From positions 2,046,001-2,110,000 of the forward strand of contig NC_085053.1 of NCBI RefSeq assembly GCF_963662255.1: DNA of 64,000 nucleotides. Reading direction: 5' to 3'. This stretch comes from Cinclus cinclus. Taxonomy: Eukaryota; Chordata; Aves; Passeriformes; Cinclidae. The translations under genes were made by a program, and so were the position numbers. Below the pieces are notes generated by a model. The model saw nothing but the letters and a program-made list of their open reading frames with translations, was not told the DNA's origin and did no database searches. Below are positions 25,351-48,034 of the stretch, one piece after another; position 1 is the stretch's first letter, and every line of letters starts with the position of its first letter.

Positions 25351-28300
25351 CTTGGAAAGGAGAGACTTCAGGGGCCCAGGTCAGCTACGCTTTCAGCACC
25401 AGTCCCAAATATACTCTCATCAGCTACACTGCCATTTCCAGCTTGGAAGACTGGCAACCACAGTCCTGGTGGAATTGCCCAACCATGGCTTATGCGTACA
25501 CTCTGAGGAATGCCTGGCAATCCCCCTTCCTTTGCTGGAGAGGGAAGAAATGGGGACAGCTGTGCCCTGGAGGTGGACCAGGAAGGCTCCTCTGAAGGAG
25601 GCCACCTCTGACAAAGGTCAGGGAGCAGGTGGGAGGTCTGTGCTGGAGACTTCATGTTCACTACTTTCTCTGCTGCTCTCTTAGTGACCGGCTCTTTTGT
25701 CAGGTGCTGGCAGTTTTCAGAATCAAAGGAAAGCAGAAACATCACTGCTAGCTACAACACCCAAGACAGTGAAAAGAAAGACCCATGTTGAGCACAGTGA
25801 GTCTTGGATCAGGACCCTCCATCCCACTGGTGCCTGAAAAGAGCGAAGCCAGGAATAGCTCATTGTCTGTGCTCACTGTCAACCTGCCCAACCTGTTCCA
25901 GAGAGCAATCCCACAGCGCTGCGTAAAATAACTGGGACTAGTCAGGAGGCAGCTGTAACCAGCACCTCCTCTGCTCAGCTGGCAAAGGGCTCCTGTCACT
26001 TCCCGACCTCTCAGGTTACTTGCTATTTTAAAGGCAAAAAACCTAGAGAAATGAGCTGGCAGACTGGGGCCAGCCCCCCTGACAGTGCTCAACTTTAGGC
26101 ATGAAGATAAGCACATTTCATACACACAAAGACTCTTCTGACCCCATTTTCTGAGTGATTGCCTTGACCACCTTAATAAAAGCACAGGGCAGCTTTGTAC
26201 TCCCCAGAGTGGATGAGAACCAAAAGACTCTGCAGCTACCGCTCACAAGAAGCAGAGAATATTTCCCTCCTCTTTTGAGATGGGCAGAAATCTTTGAGAT
26301 CACACAAATAATCAGTGGCAGAGCTGGATAGAGGACTGTGGAATCCCTAAGCACCTGGCATGGCACTGCTATCACTCTGCTCCCAGCTGAGCAACATTTC
26401 ATCCCACCTTTCCCTACCAAAAGAAAATTATTAACAACAATAACAAATAAAAATGCCATAAACTTAACTGATATTTTATAGAAACTTAACGAACCTGGCC
26501 ATAAAATTGAGACTGGGAGGGAGGAAATAAAAATAAACAAACAGCCACAAACTCTAGTTCTGAAAAGTGTCGGTGTCTCGGAAATCATGAGGAGCACTGG
26601 AAATGTCACTTACAAGATATACACTGCTATTGGCAAGGGGTGTTTTTACAATATATGTGCATATCTAAACGGTAAATATGTCTTGCTGCTGATGTGGATG
26701 CAGAGATAAATATGCGCATACCAATGGCCCCACATGTATGGATGCATTTGGATCAGAGGCATAATTGCAGAGCCCTCTGCACCACCACTGCCGCTTTAGC
26801 ACTCACCCGAAAATTACAGTGGCCCAAAGCCTCAGAGGCACTGCTAAGAGGGGCTGATGCCCCTCTCCCTCTCCAGCTGGAAGATGGGGGCAAGCAGAGT
26901 GAAGAGCCCTGAAAATTTGGACTCAGCTATCCTCCTCAGACATAAGATCCAGGAGTACAAGTCCTTCCACTACAGGAGGCCCCGTTGTAAATCTAACCTG
27001 TCCCTCTGAAAGGCTCTTTTCCTGAATGCACCACAGGCTTTTGGAGGTTGTAATTTGGTCTGGGGTTCCTAAGGAACAAAGAGGTTGTGAATGAGAGAAG
27101 CTCATCTTTGAGCTTGTGAGCCCAGGAGGAAAGCGCTCCGATTTTGGCGTGGAAGACCCTGGAATTATCGTGGGTAGACAAAAAACAACCTATCAGAAAA
27201 CCCGTGACTGTAGCAGTGTGGGAGAGTGCTTCATCTTCAGCATCCTGACATCTTTTTAAATCCAAGACCTATCCCCACTATTCCTTGGTGCTGAGTTTCC
27301 ATCAGGGTAGCACCAGCTTCAGGAGTGCTGGAAATGTCTGAGCAAACTCTGGCAGGCAGATCTTGCCCTGGGTGAAAGCCTACATCAAAACAATGCCTTC
27401 TAAGAGATTTCTTCCACCACTAACACCTCTGATGAGCAAAGCCCACCTCAATTTTGCCTCCTGAACAACCTTCACAATTTTGACCGCTGGTATATCTTGC
27501 ACCGCTTTTCCAGCTCTTCAGAGAGCTTCTTCTCCAGCTTCTCCAATGTCTTCTGTGTTCTGACGGTCTCAACTTCCACCTCCTGTTTTCCAGGACCTCT
27601 AGCAAGTGCTTTTCTCTAAAATTTCTGACAATTCAAATGGTACCACGAATAAACAAACAAGGTAATGGTGTTCACTGGAGCTGAAATCAAGCCACCCTCA
27701 TCTGCTGCCTCATCCCAACTACCACCAAGAGAGATGCAGCACACTGAACCTCTGAAGTGACTTTGGTCATGTCTACAAGACTCCAAGTTGAAGCCAACAG
27801 CAATGACACACATGCATTGAGGGCACAAGATTTATGGCTCCTGTGACTTTTTGTGGTGTCTTTACCATGGCCAAAAAATGAGGGAACAATGTGGTGATGG
27901 ACTATGTAGCTCTTCAGCTGGACAATGCTACAAAGCAGGTCCAAAAGCCAGGGATGATCCAGCAGGACATTTGTTCTTTTTCACTTGCCAAACAACACTG
28001 AGGACAGTGAAGCCATGACCAGAACAGACTCTGCTGAAGCAGAGTCCTCTCCAGTGGTGTGTCCTGGACACAAATGGAAGAAGGCAGAGAAGACACCTGT
28101 GCCTGATGAAGTACATTTCCAGGCAGCTTCACAAGAAGATTTTTACAAAACAGAAGAGTGAGCAGGTAAAAAAAACAGCACAGCACAATTCTGGCTGCTC
28201 TGCATTCAAGATTTCACTGGATGCCATCACCTGTGTGTGGCCCTCAGCCCAGAGGACTCTCGTTTGCAAAAGGGTCTGCCCACATAAACCAGCTTTCATC

Positions 28301-31199
28301 TGTCATGTGGTTTTTGTGCTGAGATTGTCCAGGAAATAAAAGTGAGGATGGGGAGTTGTTAGTCCAAATGAGCCAGACTTCTCAGCTTATTTGAACATCT
28401 GGCTGATAAAGCCCAACCATGCATATTCTGGATGAAAAGGTGTTTGACATTCAGGCCTGGGTGACTGAGGATGGGGGGACCCTGCTCTGAACGTGCCAGA
28501 TGGCCAGACAGATGCAATCCTTGCCCTTGTCAATGTGTGGCCAATCTCTTTGACTGACTGTAGCCATTCACTGATCTCCAGTAACATGGGCATCAATGAG
28601 ACAACAGATGGGCCTGCGTAGCCACGACAGAAACGAATTTAGCTCCTGTCCCAGGTCCCACTGCATCCAGTTCCACCTCCTCTTCCCATATCACAGCCCT
28701 CCAGGGACTACACTGCCAGTCAATTCTTTCTCACGACCTGTCCTCTGCTTACTTTCTTTCCACATGCCCCATAATGTATTTAAACCAGGAAGTCCTACAA
28801 ATTCCCTGAAAGTCCTATCTTTGTTCAGGCTACTTCCTCACCAAACTCTCAGCCAATGATCTGGGAACAAAAAGAAGACTGCAGTGTAAAAGGAGAGGCA
28901 TTGGCCATCTTAGTTCTTCACCTCTTCATTGGTTTCCATGATCCTCCCTGGAGAATTCAGCACATCTGATGGCTCATGGTCCTGGACACAACTGCCCCAG
29001 TCTTTCTCAGACAGGTATTTCAGACCTAGCATGTACAGGTGTGCTTCTTGCTGCTAGGACATCTTGAAGCAGGGGTGTGTTTCATCACAGGATGTCCTCA
29101 GGACGTGTCTTTGTCTCAAAATGTGAAAACGCAGGGATGCTCAACTGAGCTGTTGCATCTGTGTGGTTCAGCTGGGAGGATCCCAACTGTCAGGAGATAA
29201 AAATGTAATGCAATTCCAGCTGTCTTTTCAGGAGAGGACCTACAAGGAAACCCAAACCCACCACCTCTGTAAGCTGACCCAGAGCAACTGGGGCCTCCCT
29301 GCTGCTCTGACACTGTTGCAGCATTACAGGAAGGGTGTGGGACATGGGCCAGGTTGGGAACATGTTATTTCTAAGCAGAAGAAGGATCTCTCTGCCCTGC
29401 AAGCTCCCACTGCACTGCTTTAGCACCGCTGACACTTCAGGCACGTGAAAAGAGGTCAATGACTCCAGACTGCAGACAAGTGAGCCACAAAGAGGACCCA
29501 GGAGCTCAAGTTTTCCCTGTTAATAACAGGACTGTTTGTCCTTTCCTGAAAGCACAGTGTTATCCAGGGATTATCTCAGCTGTTTACTGCAGGGCACCGG
29601 CCAATTTATCTCTGAAACAACCACGTTACTGCCTGTGGGGAGGGCGAGGAAACAGCCTTGCTCTGGAGCACTGTTTAACTGGTCAGGCACTGAGGAAATG
29701 CTTATTTTCCTATGTGTAGCCCAGATCCAAACCCACTCAGGCAATCTGAAGCTGTTCCCTCGTTATTCCAGACCTTTGAATCTGACTCAGCTGAAGAAAG
29801 AGAGAAAGAAGGAAAGCTGCATCTCTTTGGTCCAGACTGATGTGGGCTGCAGGACAACATCACAGGCAGCAGGCCTTTCCCTCAACACACACACTTCTGC
29901 CCTCTCCAGCAGAATTCCCTCCAGCCTTTTCTACAGGGGATGTTAACATCAGGAGAGCCCACCTGGCCAGGTATTTTGTGCAAACTCTTTGGAAATAATG
30001 CTGTTTTTGAAAATTCAGTTGAGAGAACGGCAGGGGAACAAAAATCCCCAAACCAAAAAGAATCAAACAAAACTCCAGCAAACTGTCTCTGCAAAACTCT
30101 GCTGCATCCACCTGAGCTCTCAGAGCACCTGAGATAGAGCAGGCAGCCCTGAGCAAGGAGGGGGTGGGAGAGATTGTCCCAGCCAGAGACCCATGTCATT
30201 GCTTCCTCCCTGTGTTTGACCCTGGCTCTCCACCTTCCACTGAAATCCTCCAGAGCCAGGGGCGTTTCTGGAGTGTGATTCCTCTAATACCTACAGGTTG
30301 TGCTCACTACAGAAGCATGTCCTGACAGCAACCAGCATCTTCACAGTCTATGTAACATCCTGCTGCCCACCATCCTCTGTGCTCCCTTCCTGCCTCTCTG
30401 GTAACACCAAGCATCACATCCCTGGTGAAGGGCACTGTGAGCAGACACTCAGCTCAAAGGCTCAAGAGTGGCACATTCCCACTCTCCCTCCCACCCCTAA
30501 AAAGAAAACAGGCACACAGATATTTGCATGGATTACAAAGTACATGGCACCCATGAAGTTGTTTTCTTTTTTTTTTTTTTCTCTCTCCTTGTAAACAAAT
30601 CCCAACCTTCCATTGCTCTTGGATCCACAGCCCATGATCATTTTTGGGTTGGCCAACCTTGCAGCAGGCACCACGCATGAACTGAGCATCATTCCCTAGC
30701 AGAGGAGTTGAAATCTGGGCAAAGTGCTCTGTGCCTTTGACTCTCAGAACAAACAAATGGAAACCACAGCAAATGGGAAGGAAAGGGAAAAAGGGAACGA
30801 CCCATGAATTTCTCTGGATTGCACTGACACACAGGGAAAATAAAATTCACATAGAGCACACTCTTGCAGGTGATCCAGACACTGTCATGTAAGCAATCAA
30901 AGAGATAACCACAACAGAAGGAAAATCAAAGGATAAAAATTTACCCAAATCAACCCCCAAAATGGCATGAGCTAAGACATCTCAGAACTGCTGGGGTTTA
31001 TCCATTAGGATCACTCATGCTTTCAGCCCCAGTGAAATAAAACCATTATGCAATAACTTTTCTATTATCTTTTCTTCTCCCCCCAAAACGCAAGCAATCC
31101 CAGCAACAGTTTGTGGACCACTTTTCTGGTTGTGTTTACCATCCATGCATATAACCCCCCCACCATAACACCACCAGTCACAAGGTCTGATCACATCCT

Positions 31200-31350
31200 T
31201 TTTTCCAACAAAAAACAGAATAGGGAAGGAGAAGAGGTGGAAAAAAAAAGGGAGAAAATAGAGAGAAAAAAGCAAAGAAAATTAAGTAAACCCTCCCCCA
31301 AAAAAACCACCAAACCAAACCCATTTCCCTTTTTTTTTTTTTTTTTTTTA
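31200..31350. repeat. A-rich tract ending in a T-run
   Basis: G/A-rich runs, a CCCAAAAAAACCACC stretch, then about 18 T in a row. It lies in PBX1 intron 6, some 140-300 bases downstream of the exon 6 donor. Confidence 0.8.
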
Positions 31351-31492
31351 AGACCACAAAAGTGAGCAAACCAGACCCAGAGAATAAAAACCAGAATAAC
31401 CAAAAGGAGAAAACGAGAGAGATTACAGGGAGAGGGAGAACAAACAGAAAACCGAACACTAACAACCCAAAATAAAAGAGAAATAAGAACTA

Positions 31493-39786
<8,294 letters not shown>

Positions 39787-41676
39787 ATCCCAAGTTGGAC
39801 TGACCCTGTCAGTAGGGGTTTTCTTCCTTCCCAACCAGATTCCCAACAGGCATCCTGAATGCTCCAAGTACTCATCACCAAGCTTGGCTTCACTCATCAC
39901 TACTTGGCTTCCAGGGGCACTCCAGCTCCCTGCTCCTCTCCCTACATCTTTCCCTGCAGGACAGAAGTAGGGCAGAACTGGCAGTGAGCTCACCACAGAG
40001 CTAACCCAGAAAGCCACACTTTCTGCTCGAACAAGCAGCAAAACTCCCGAGCAACAGCAACCAAAAAAACAAATAAATGTACCCATGCTTTCTGCTGGAA
40101 GTGATAGGGACCATATCCTGACTCAAGCATGGGATGGGAAGTTGGAGATCTCCAGCCCTGATCTCATCTCGCTCAGGGGTCCTCTCATGTCGCCCAACAT
40201 GTCATTTACATCAACCCCAGATGGCAGAGAAAGACGCACAGAGCCCAGGGCAACTGTGCCTTTGCTTCCACATCTTGAAATACAGACTGTGGAGAGGGCC
40301 TGAGGTCCATGCTTTTAGCCATGCACTGGGAACATGAGCAAAAAAAAAATGTATGAAATAAATTTTATTCTTGGAAAAATGCCTTTTCTTTAAGAATCCA
40401 GTTGTTCCACTGATGTCTTTACCACGCTGAGAAAAGGAGCAACAATGAATTAATCCTCACAGAGTGACTTTTCAAAAAGAGAATCTTCCTCCCATCTTTG
40501 TGCTCCCTGCTTAAATTACTGCTCCAAGTAAAAGTTCTCCTGTGAGGGCTTTCCTGGAAAAACAGCATAGGAGCATCCCAATAGCCTGGGATGTCCCATG
40601 TCTGAAAAATGGAGGTGCCCTTTGTGTTCCCCTCGTGTCCCCCTCCATGATCTGGGTTTGAACACAGAATAATAATGTGAGATTTCCAAACGCACAGCTG
40701 CATAATAAACGACATAAATAAAATAAATTCTTGATGAGCGAATAAAAAAAAGGCATTTCCTAAAGGAAAACAATCGTATTTCCCCATCTCATCTGGCACA
40801 GGGGCTCTGAGCACATGCACCACCTCATGAGCACATGCTCTTTGCACATCCAGAGTTGGGGAAATGTTGTGTGTGTTTTGATAAAGCTGTGCCTGCTGAC
40901 ACCCGAGATGAATTTGACCCCCTCCCAATTCACAGCACAAGCAAGAGCAAGTCATTATTCGTGTCATTTAAAATAAAAAAAGTAGTGGAAGATCTGTTAG
41001 CAACAAGAAATAAAATCAGAGCAGCTAAAAAACCACTGGGTATGGTCTTCCCCTCTCTGCAATAAGTTAAAGATATGGCTATTACCAGTATAAAATTGAA
41101 GTAAAAGACCCTGTTGAGAGGTTTGGTTAAGACTAAAAAGAGCTTTTTAAGAAAGCCTCAAAGCCTACAGAAATTACTATTTTCAGGACATTTCACTCAT
41201 TCATTGAATTTTATTTTATTCATGCATTCGGATCAGTTATTCATTCATGCATTTATTGGCATTTTTCGTTATTAAAATATGCACTGTCAACAAAGGTGGG
41301 AAGGTGGGCAGAAAAAAGCCTAAGAACAGTAAAACTGGAACTAATAATAAATAATTCCACCCTAGGGAGGATCATTTCCATGTGGAGGAACGAGGGCAGA
41401 GCGCCAAACTTGAAGCTGAGCCCTCAGGAGACAGGACCAGCATCTCTCCCTCCACAGGAGGCTTCCCATGGCACCCAGCCATGATAAATAGATCCAAGGG
41501 GAGAGGACAGATTTCATCAAGAAAATGGTTTGGGGTCTATGGTCCATAAACTGAAATATGAGGCAAAAGTAGCCAAATCCCTTAAAAAAGAGAAGAGGAA
41601 AGTTGACAGGATGCAGCAGGGAGAGAGACTTGCTGTGAAAATAAAGAGAACAAATTCCTATTCTTCCAGGACAAAA

Positions 41677-41780
41677 AAAAAAAAAAAAAGAATAAAAATC
41701 AGTCAATTAAATCAGATCAAAAGCCCAAATACAAAAGGAAAGCAACACAGGTTAAAAATAAAAAAAAATATTGAAAAAAA
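41677..41780. repeat. A-rich low-complexity tract
   Basis: A-runs with interspersed AAAATC/AAATAC units in intron 2. Confidence 0.75.
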
Positions 41781-41829
41781 GCTCAAATAAACAAATCAAA
41801 AGCAGAGTTGCCAAAACAGGCGCATCTGG

Positions 41830-41960
41830 ATTTCAAAAGGGAAATATTTTTAGATTAAAAATCTCAGGAATCATTGACCTGACAGGTAGGCACGAGTGAT
41901 TAATTAGTTTATGTTTAGAGAGCTGCTTTCTGATGAAAAGTGCTGTGTATTCCTGGGAGC
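41830..41960. promoter_or_regulatory. candidate TALE/HOX-responsive element in intron 2
   Basis: TGACAG (MEIS/PREP core) at 41880-41885 and TGATTAAT (PBX-HOX core) at 41897-41904 lie within 25 bp, in unique AT-rich sequence. This arrangement is typical of HOX/PBX/MEIS enhancers. Function is inferred. Confidence 0.4.
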
Positions 41961-42677
41961 TTTGTTCCTGTGCCACATGCACAGACCAGCACCCAATGGA
42001 GGAGATGTGTCCCCCACAGCAGAGACCTGAACCCAGCCTGGGCTTGGCTGCTCACTCAGAATAAAGCCTGGGAGTAAATAAATGGAAAGGCCCGTGTGTC
42101 TAAGCAGGACTGATGCTGCTTATTTAGCCCTGAAAGGCTGTGCTCAGCCAAGGAGAAGACAAAATGATTATTTAAAAGATCCTTTTTTATCTTCCCAGTG
42201 CTGGACCCAGCTCTGGCACACCTCCTGCCAGCATGCCTGGGATGTTGGGCTCCTTGGCAGCTTCCACTCTCCAAACTGCCCCCTGTGCTGGGATGAGGCT
42301 CTGCTGGCTGGGGGGGCTTGGGATGGGCTTGGCAGCACCCAACCCGGGCAGCTGATGGCAAAAGAACCCTGCTCCCCACCAAATTAAAACAGAATAAATG
42401 AAGCAGAATGATCCTCAGTGGTCCAAGGGGCTACAGGCATCTAGGCACCCAGGCATCCTCAGGACCCCCCATTTGCTGCTCCTGATTAGAGAAAGGGGGA
42501 AAAAAAGGAAGAACAAAAAGAAGATAGTGACTGGCAGCTGGGGGAGAGGAAAATTCCTTCAAGACTTTCTGTCCTTGGCTGCTTTCCTGCTGCCCCCGGA
42601 GCAGTGGTGCCTGCCACTAGATGGTGCTCAGCCCTCGCCCAGGTCCCCTGCTGATCAAAATGCGTTTTTAGATGTAA

Positions 42678-42757
42678 ATACACACACACACACATATATA
42701 TATATTAGTATTTTTGTGTGTATGTGTGTGTGTGTGTGTGTATGTTATATACGTGGG
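42678..42757. repeat. (CA)n(TA)n ... (TG)n palindromic microsatellite
   Basis: CA units pass into TA units; after TTAGTATTT the complementary TG units follow. The two ends can pair with each other. Confidence 0.92.
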
Positions 42758-44189
42758 TGTGTTTTAAAGTAAACCCAAGGCAGGTGCCCTGTCCCCAGCC
42801 CAGCTCAAACGTGGCTGTCACAGTCTCACCATCCCTGACAGCAGCAGTGGGAGCACCTGAGGACCATGGAGCCACCAGCCTGCGCTCCAGGCCACCAGGC
42901 ATGGTCCATTTCCAGTCATTCCTGGAAAATGACTCCCAGCTCCCACACTGCTCCTTCTCCCTTCTTGAGGAAGGGATCACAGCCACAGAGTTCAGAGGAC
43001 AGCACAGGCTCTGTGGAGCAGCTGCAGTGCAGGATATGGGAAGTGCTGGCACGACTGACCTCAGAGAAGCAGGTGAGAAGACAAAGCCAGAAACAGCTCC
43101 TTGGCTCTTTGCCTGCCCTGCAATTCAGGGACACGGGATGGAAAGTGCCTTGAGCCACCAAAGCTTCCAGATGCTCCAAGATGCTCCCTGCAACATCTCT
43201 GAAGGAGCACCTGCAAAGCAGCCAGCTCCATGCTCACATGAGATGAGGAACCAGCACCCCACATGTCCCCACAGCCTGGCACCTGTGCCTGGTGTCCCCC
43301 CAGGTCACGCAATCTGAGTTACAGCCAGGGTGGGGGGCACGAGGCAGGAGAAAGAGCCCTTGCCAGACACCTTTGGAACAAACATCGCTCTGGGGCTGTC
43401 AAGACACCTAAGAAATCCACAAAGGAGGGTACCAGACTCCTCTGGTACTCCATGCCACCATCCCCTACTTTATTTACTCCATTTTTCTGGTAGCATTTTT
43501 CCAAAGGAATCTGAAAAGCACAGGAGCTGACCACACAGTTATCTCTCTTCTCCAAGGCCACGCCAAAATACTTCCACTTAGCAACCCTTTCCTCTTCACC
43601 CCTTCCAAACCCTCCAAATTAGAGGTGTGCAGGCAACAGAGACAGAACTACATCACAAAGGCAATCAAACATGCTGGTGGTGATGGTAGAAGCTAAGCAG
43701 GAGACTGTGCCTTTGCAGTGACAGCAGCAAAGGAGCTTCTAGCTCCATCTTTCTTCTAGAAAAGGAAATCTATCCTACTGTGGTCAGTGCCATCAAGCTG
43801 AGGAGATGTGGGAAGCAGGGCCAGACTCCATAGAGCCCCTCACAAGAGGATACAGGGTGTGGTGGTCAGATGCCAACATGATGCCAGCCCAGGTGGTGAT
43901 GATGAAGGAAGTCCATCAGAAGTAGTCAAAAGCACGGTCCTGTGGAATTTCTGTGACTGCCTGGCTGATATTCCCTCTGATGGCATGAGCTGGCAGTTCC
44001 TCTGCAGCCCCGTTTACTGACACCACGAGCCAAAGGCATTAAAACAAACCCACCCTACAAAGGAACCCGCTGGGTGGTTTTAATGAGTCCGCAAGCAGTG
44101 CTCACCTTCCTGCCCCAGCTCGGCTGATTCTGGAGGGGTTTTATCCTGCTTGTTTCTGCCCATTCCCAACTTGCTGAACTGCCTTTCCA

Positions 44190-44360
44190 GGGGGACATTT
44201 TAAAGGAGAAGGAGATTTCAAGTAAATTATTGCAACTTATGGAAAATAATGTGCTACTTAGCATCGGAGACAAGCATCCTGGCAGGCAGAAATGGGAAGC
44301 AGCGCCGGAGCAGATGGGAGCAATTACGTTGTGATTTTCAGAAGGGTTTTCTTTCCTGCC
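44190..44360. promoter_or_regulatory. candidate conserved non-coding element in intron 2
   Basis: Contains AGTAAATTATTGCAAC, AAAATAATGTGC and GCAATTACGTTGTG between GC-richer flanks. Confidence 0.33.
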
Positions 44361-45356
44361 TCCACTGTGCCTAAGATGTAATGGGAGGCGGGAACAACCC
44401 ACCCAACAACGGAGTTTTGGGAGAGGCAGCCAGACAATTCCTCTTGTCAGGCTGTGAGGGGGCATCAAGTGTCACTATCTCATGGGGAAACCAGAGATGT
44501 CCACTGCTGGTGGAGCACTTCTGGCTCCTCTCTCTGCCCTCCCACACAGCCTCAAGTGGGTATGAGATGCCTCCTCCCCAGCCAAGGCACTCATCTTCCC
44601 CAGAAACACCCAACCCAGACTCCAAGGTGCAGCCCAAATCCTTCCCTGGAACAGTGGCTGCCCATGAGGAAGACGTGGCAGTTTCTCCCTGGAAACCCCA
44701 GAACTCCTGCACATGCCCGTGCAGCAAACAGCACAGCTTTGAAACACACCTGGGACATCAGTTCTCTTCCAGATTTTTGGGATTTAGCATCAGCAGCATT
44801 TGCTTGGGGAGACCCAGCTTCAGGAGTCGCACAAGCTCACTGGAAAATGTTGGGGTTTTTTAAATGTATTTTTTTACAGCTCCAGGTCTTAACAAAAGCC
44901 AGCAAGCATGGGGACAGCTGCAATGCCAGCAAATGCCTCTCCTAACAAAACCAGCAATGAGTCACCTTATTTTATGCCTATCTCAATATTCCCTGGAGCC
45001 TGAGACTACGTTTGTGAAGGCTGAGGATCAAAAGACTGAACTTGGGACAAGAATGCTCCCACCTGCCTCATGTTCGTGGACAATTACATGTTCAGGGACT
45101 GCATCTTCCTCATATTCGTAATGTGTAGTCACAACCAAGTCAGGAGAACTGGGGTTTACTTCCTCAGCTGATCCATGATGCCATAGGCTTGAGTTGCTCT
45201 TCCCAAACTTCCCCTGTGCAGAGGAGTTGCCAGACTCCATGCACCTACCTGAACTCTTGCTTTTTTTTCTCCTATCCAAGTGTATTTGCAGCCTACTTTC
45301 TTCTAAAACAGCAAATCCCCCAGAGCAAGGAAAACCCAGAGTCTTGGATCCCACCA

Positions 45357-45515
45357 CAGAATCCTGGAATGGTTTAGGTTGGAAGAGATTTTACAGATCA
45401 TCTCATTCCGACCCCCTGCTATGGGGAGGGACACCTTCCACTACTTCAGGTTGCTCCAAGCCCTGTGCCAGGGCCTCACCACCCTCACAGTGCTGCTCTC
45501 TTTAAACACAAAGTT
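45357..45515 (-). mobile_element. CR1 LINE 3' fragment
   Basis: The plus strand reads AGAATCCTGGAATGGTTTAG, then the GGGACACCTTCCACTA block and CCTCACCACCCTCACAGTG, in the order of a reverse-oriented bird CR1. It lies in PBX1 intron 2. Several substitutions from the usual consensus indicate an old copy. Confidence 0.9.
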
Positions 45516-46570
45516 GCCTTCAATATCCAATGCTTAGAAGAAATGAATTCCTAGAGCTTTGTGGAGGTTACTAAAGCATCCCTAGGAGGGTCTTCACAGT
45601 GCCTGGGGAAAGGCACACAGTGTCCACCTTAAATGGGAATTACAGTCTTCATAACAAAGGTGGAGCACTTCAATGTCAAGTAATCACAGGAGTTTTAAAC
45701 CTTGGTTGAATATATTCACCATGTTGATGTAAAGGCACTGAGAAAATCACAGTCAAAAGGCAATCACCTATTTCCAACATAAATAGAAGCTGGAATTTCT
45801 AAATACACAGACACACGCCCTTCTAGGGAGCAGGAATTAAGAGAAGCTCTTTTTTTTTTTTCCTTACAATTGACATTATAGCTCCCCTCCTCACTTCAAC
45901 CTTTCCAGAACTTACAAATGGATGAACAGATTTTTGCTCAAATTTTCCAAAACAGGCTGCCGTGAGATGAGGCATGGAAAAATTCAGCTGGCAAAATGGC
46001 TTTTTGTGCATCTACTTATTTTATTTATTTCCCAGCAAAAGGAGGAACTGTGTGAAACCGATGGGCCGTTTCTGTCACCAATTTTCACTGTCTAAAGCCA
46101 TAAAATAAACCAAAAATCCCAGCAACAAATCAAGAGAGAGACTTGTACCCATAAGCACTGCAAAGCCACCCTGGATCATTGTAAACCCACCTCTTTTCCC
46201 AACACAGGAGTGTCCTTCAGGGCTCTTTGGAAACAAAGCAGAGAGATGCTTTTAAAGGTGGAGAAATGTTCCTGCAGTCCATAAAACTGTGATAAGATAC
46301 TCCCACAGAGACAGGAGCAAGTCACATCAGTTCAGAGTAATGGTCCATGTAGTCCTAGAGGTCAGCTCCAGCCATGGCCAACAATCCCAAGTGGAGACTC
46401 AGCCAAGGCCAACAACAGAAGCATCAGATGCTCAGGGCAGCAGCACTTCCCCCAGATCCCTCCTACCCACCACCAGTTTGGAAACTTGCATCACAAGTCA
46501 AATTCAGATCAATCAAAAATGCTTCCTGAATCAAAAATGAAATCTCCTCCCACTTCATTTTAATTTCCCC

Positions 46571-46585
46571 TCTCTCTCTCTCTCT
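46571..46585. repeat. (CT)n microsatellite
   Basis: About seven CT units. Confidence 0.85.
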
Positions 46586-48034
46586 TGTTTAAATAAAAAT
46601 TTGGGTCAATTTCAAACCAATTAAACTGCTTCAAAAATGTAACTTTGAAAAACAGCAACTTTCCATCTTTCTGGGGAGGAAGTGCCTAAATTATTTGCTG
46701 AATCCCACGTAAATTAAAAAAAAAAAAAAAAGGCCGCCTTATTTCCCTCAAACCTTAACTCTGGGGTGTAGGAAACAGGAGAAGGGAATTTATCACATGC
46801 CAAAAAGTTTCTCAGCTCCCAGCAGCAGCTCTCCATCACTTCAGGAGGATGCAGCTTGGATGTGCCACGGAAGCTGCAGAAGAGAGACACTTATTTCATA
46901 GTGCTGGCAAAGAGTCTGCACCAGTTTTCTCCTAACCCCATCCCAAATGCCAAATAAGTTGCCACAGCGAGCAAGGATCTGGCAGCAAAATGATCAAAAG
47001 ATTTGGAAAATTATTACTAACATATTCTGTGGAAAAAATATTCCCCCTCCCCCCGAAACTGGACAATGATCTAAAATAGCTGAAGAAATAAAGTGCAATG
47101 TTGTTGTGATTTCTGAAAACCAGATTCTCTGCGAAATGCAGCTCCGTGGGGAAGCTGAACGAACACAGATGAGCTCGTCTTTCCAGTCCTTCCCTGCATC
47201 CTGCTCCTGCTGACCAGTTTAGCTCCTGGCCAGTAACTGAGCCTGGTATGGAAACTTCTGACACCAGCCCCACACGCCCAGTTATTGCTATGGTTGACTG
47301 GAGGCTCAAGTTTAAATAATTTCTGTTTTTCTCCTTGCAGTCCTGATGCCAAAACCCACGTTTCCTCATGGATGCTTTGCTGCAGGCTGGTGGGCTTGGG
47401 CAGCAGGGCTCCCCAGCTGGAATTTTCAAACTCATTTGGGGACAGATAGCACCTCTTGCAGCACACACCCATGGCTGAGCCCAGCGTTTAGCAGCAGAAA
47501 ACAGGCTGAAAGTGCTTCCACACATTAAAGATAAGGCAACCAGAGCCTAACACCCCAGCAGTGGACAAACCACCTCCTCCCTCCTACTCACAGCAGTTTC
47601 AAGCCTGCCTCTGCCATGTCCCACAGGGCACAAACCCTCACAACTCCACCTAATTAAGCATATCTGCTTCTCCAGTAACATACTGCAAACAACCCAAAAA
47701 ACCTCAGAGCCAAACTCTGGGCTCAGAGGGCTCAGTGCTGTCTCACTGGCCCACTCTGTCCTTGGTAGAGCATGGACAGAATTTGGCCATGCACAGGTCC
47801 CCTCCCCACCCCACTGAGCACCTCACAAATCCCCAGGCCAGGCTCATGGTCTGAGGAAGCAGGCTGATGCTGAGGAGCAATGCTGAAGCTGGCTGGAGAA
47901 ATCCCACACTCTTATCCCACAAGGCACTTCTCCCTTTTCTAAGCAGGGCAGGATTAGTAGGCTCCAGTCAGAGCCCTGAATCATAATCAATCCCTTATCT
48001 GCATGGGCAAACCTAGGACATCCCAGTACAACAT

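Noticed and set aside
46508..46515. ATCAATCA, a perfect PBX-HOX core on the minus strand
   Set aside because: A lone 8-mer in ordinary AT-rich sequence is expected by chance at this window size; no partner site lies nearby.
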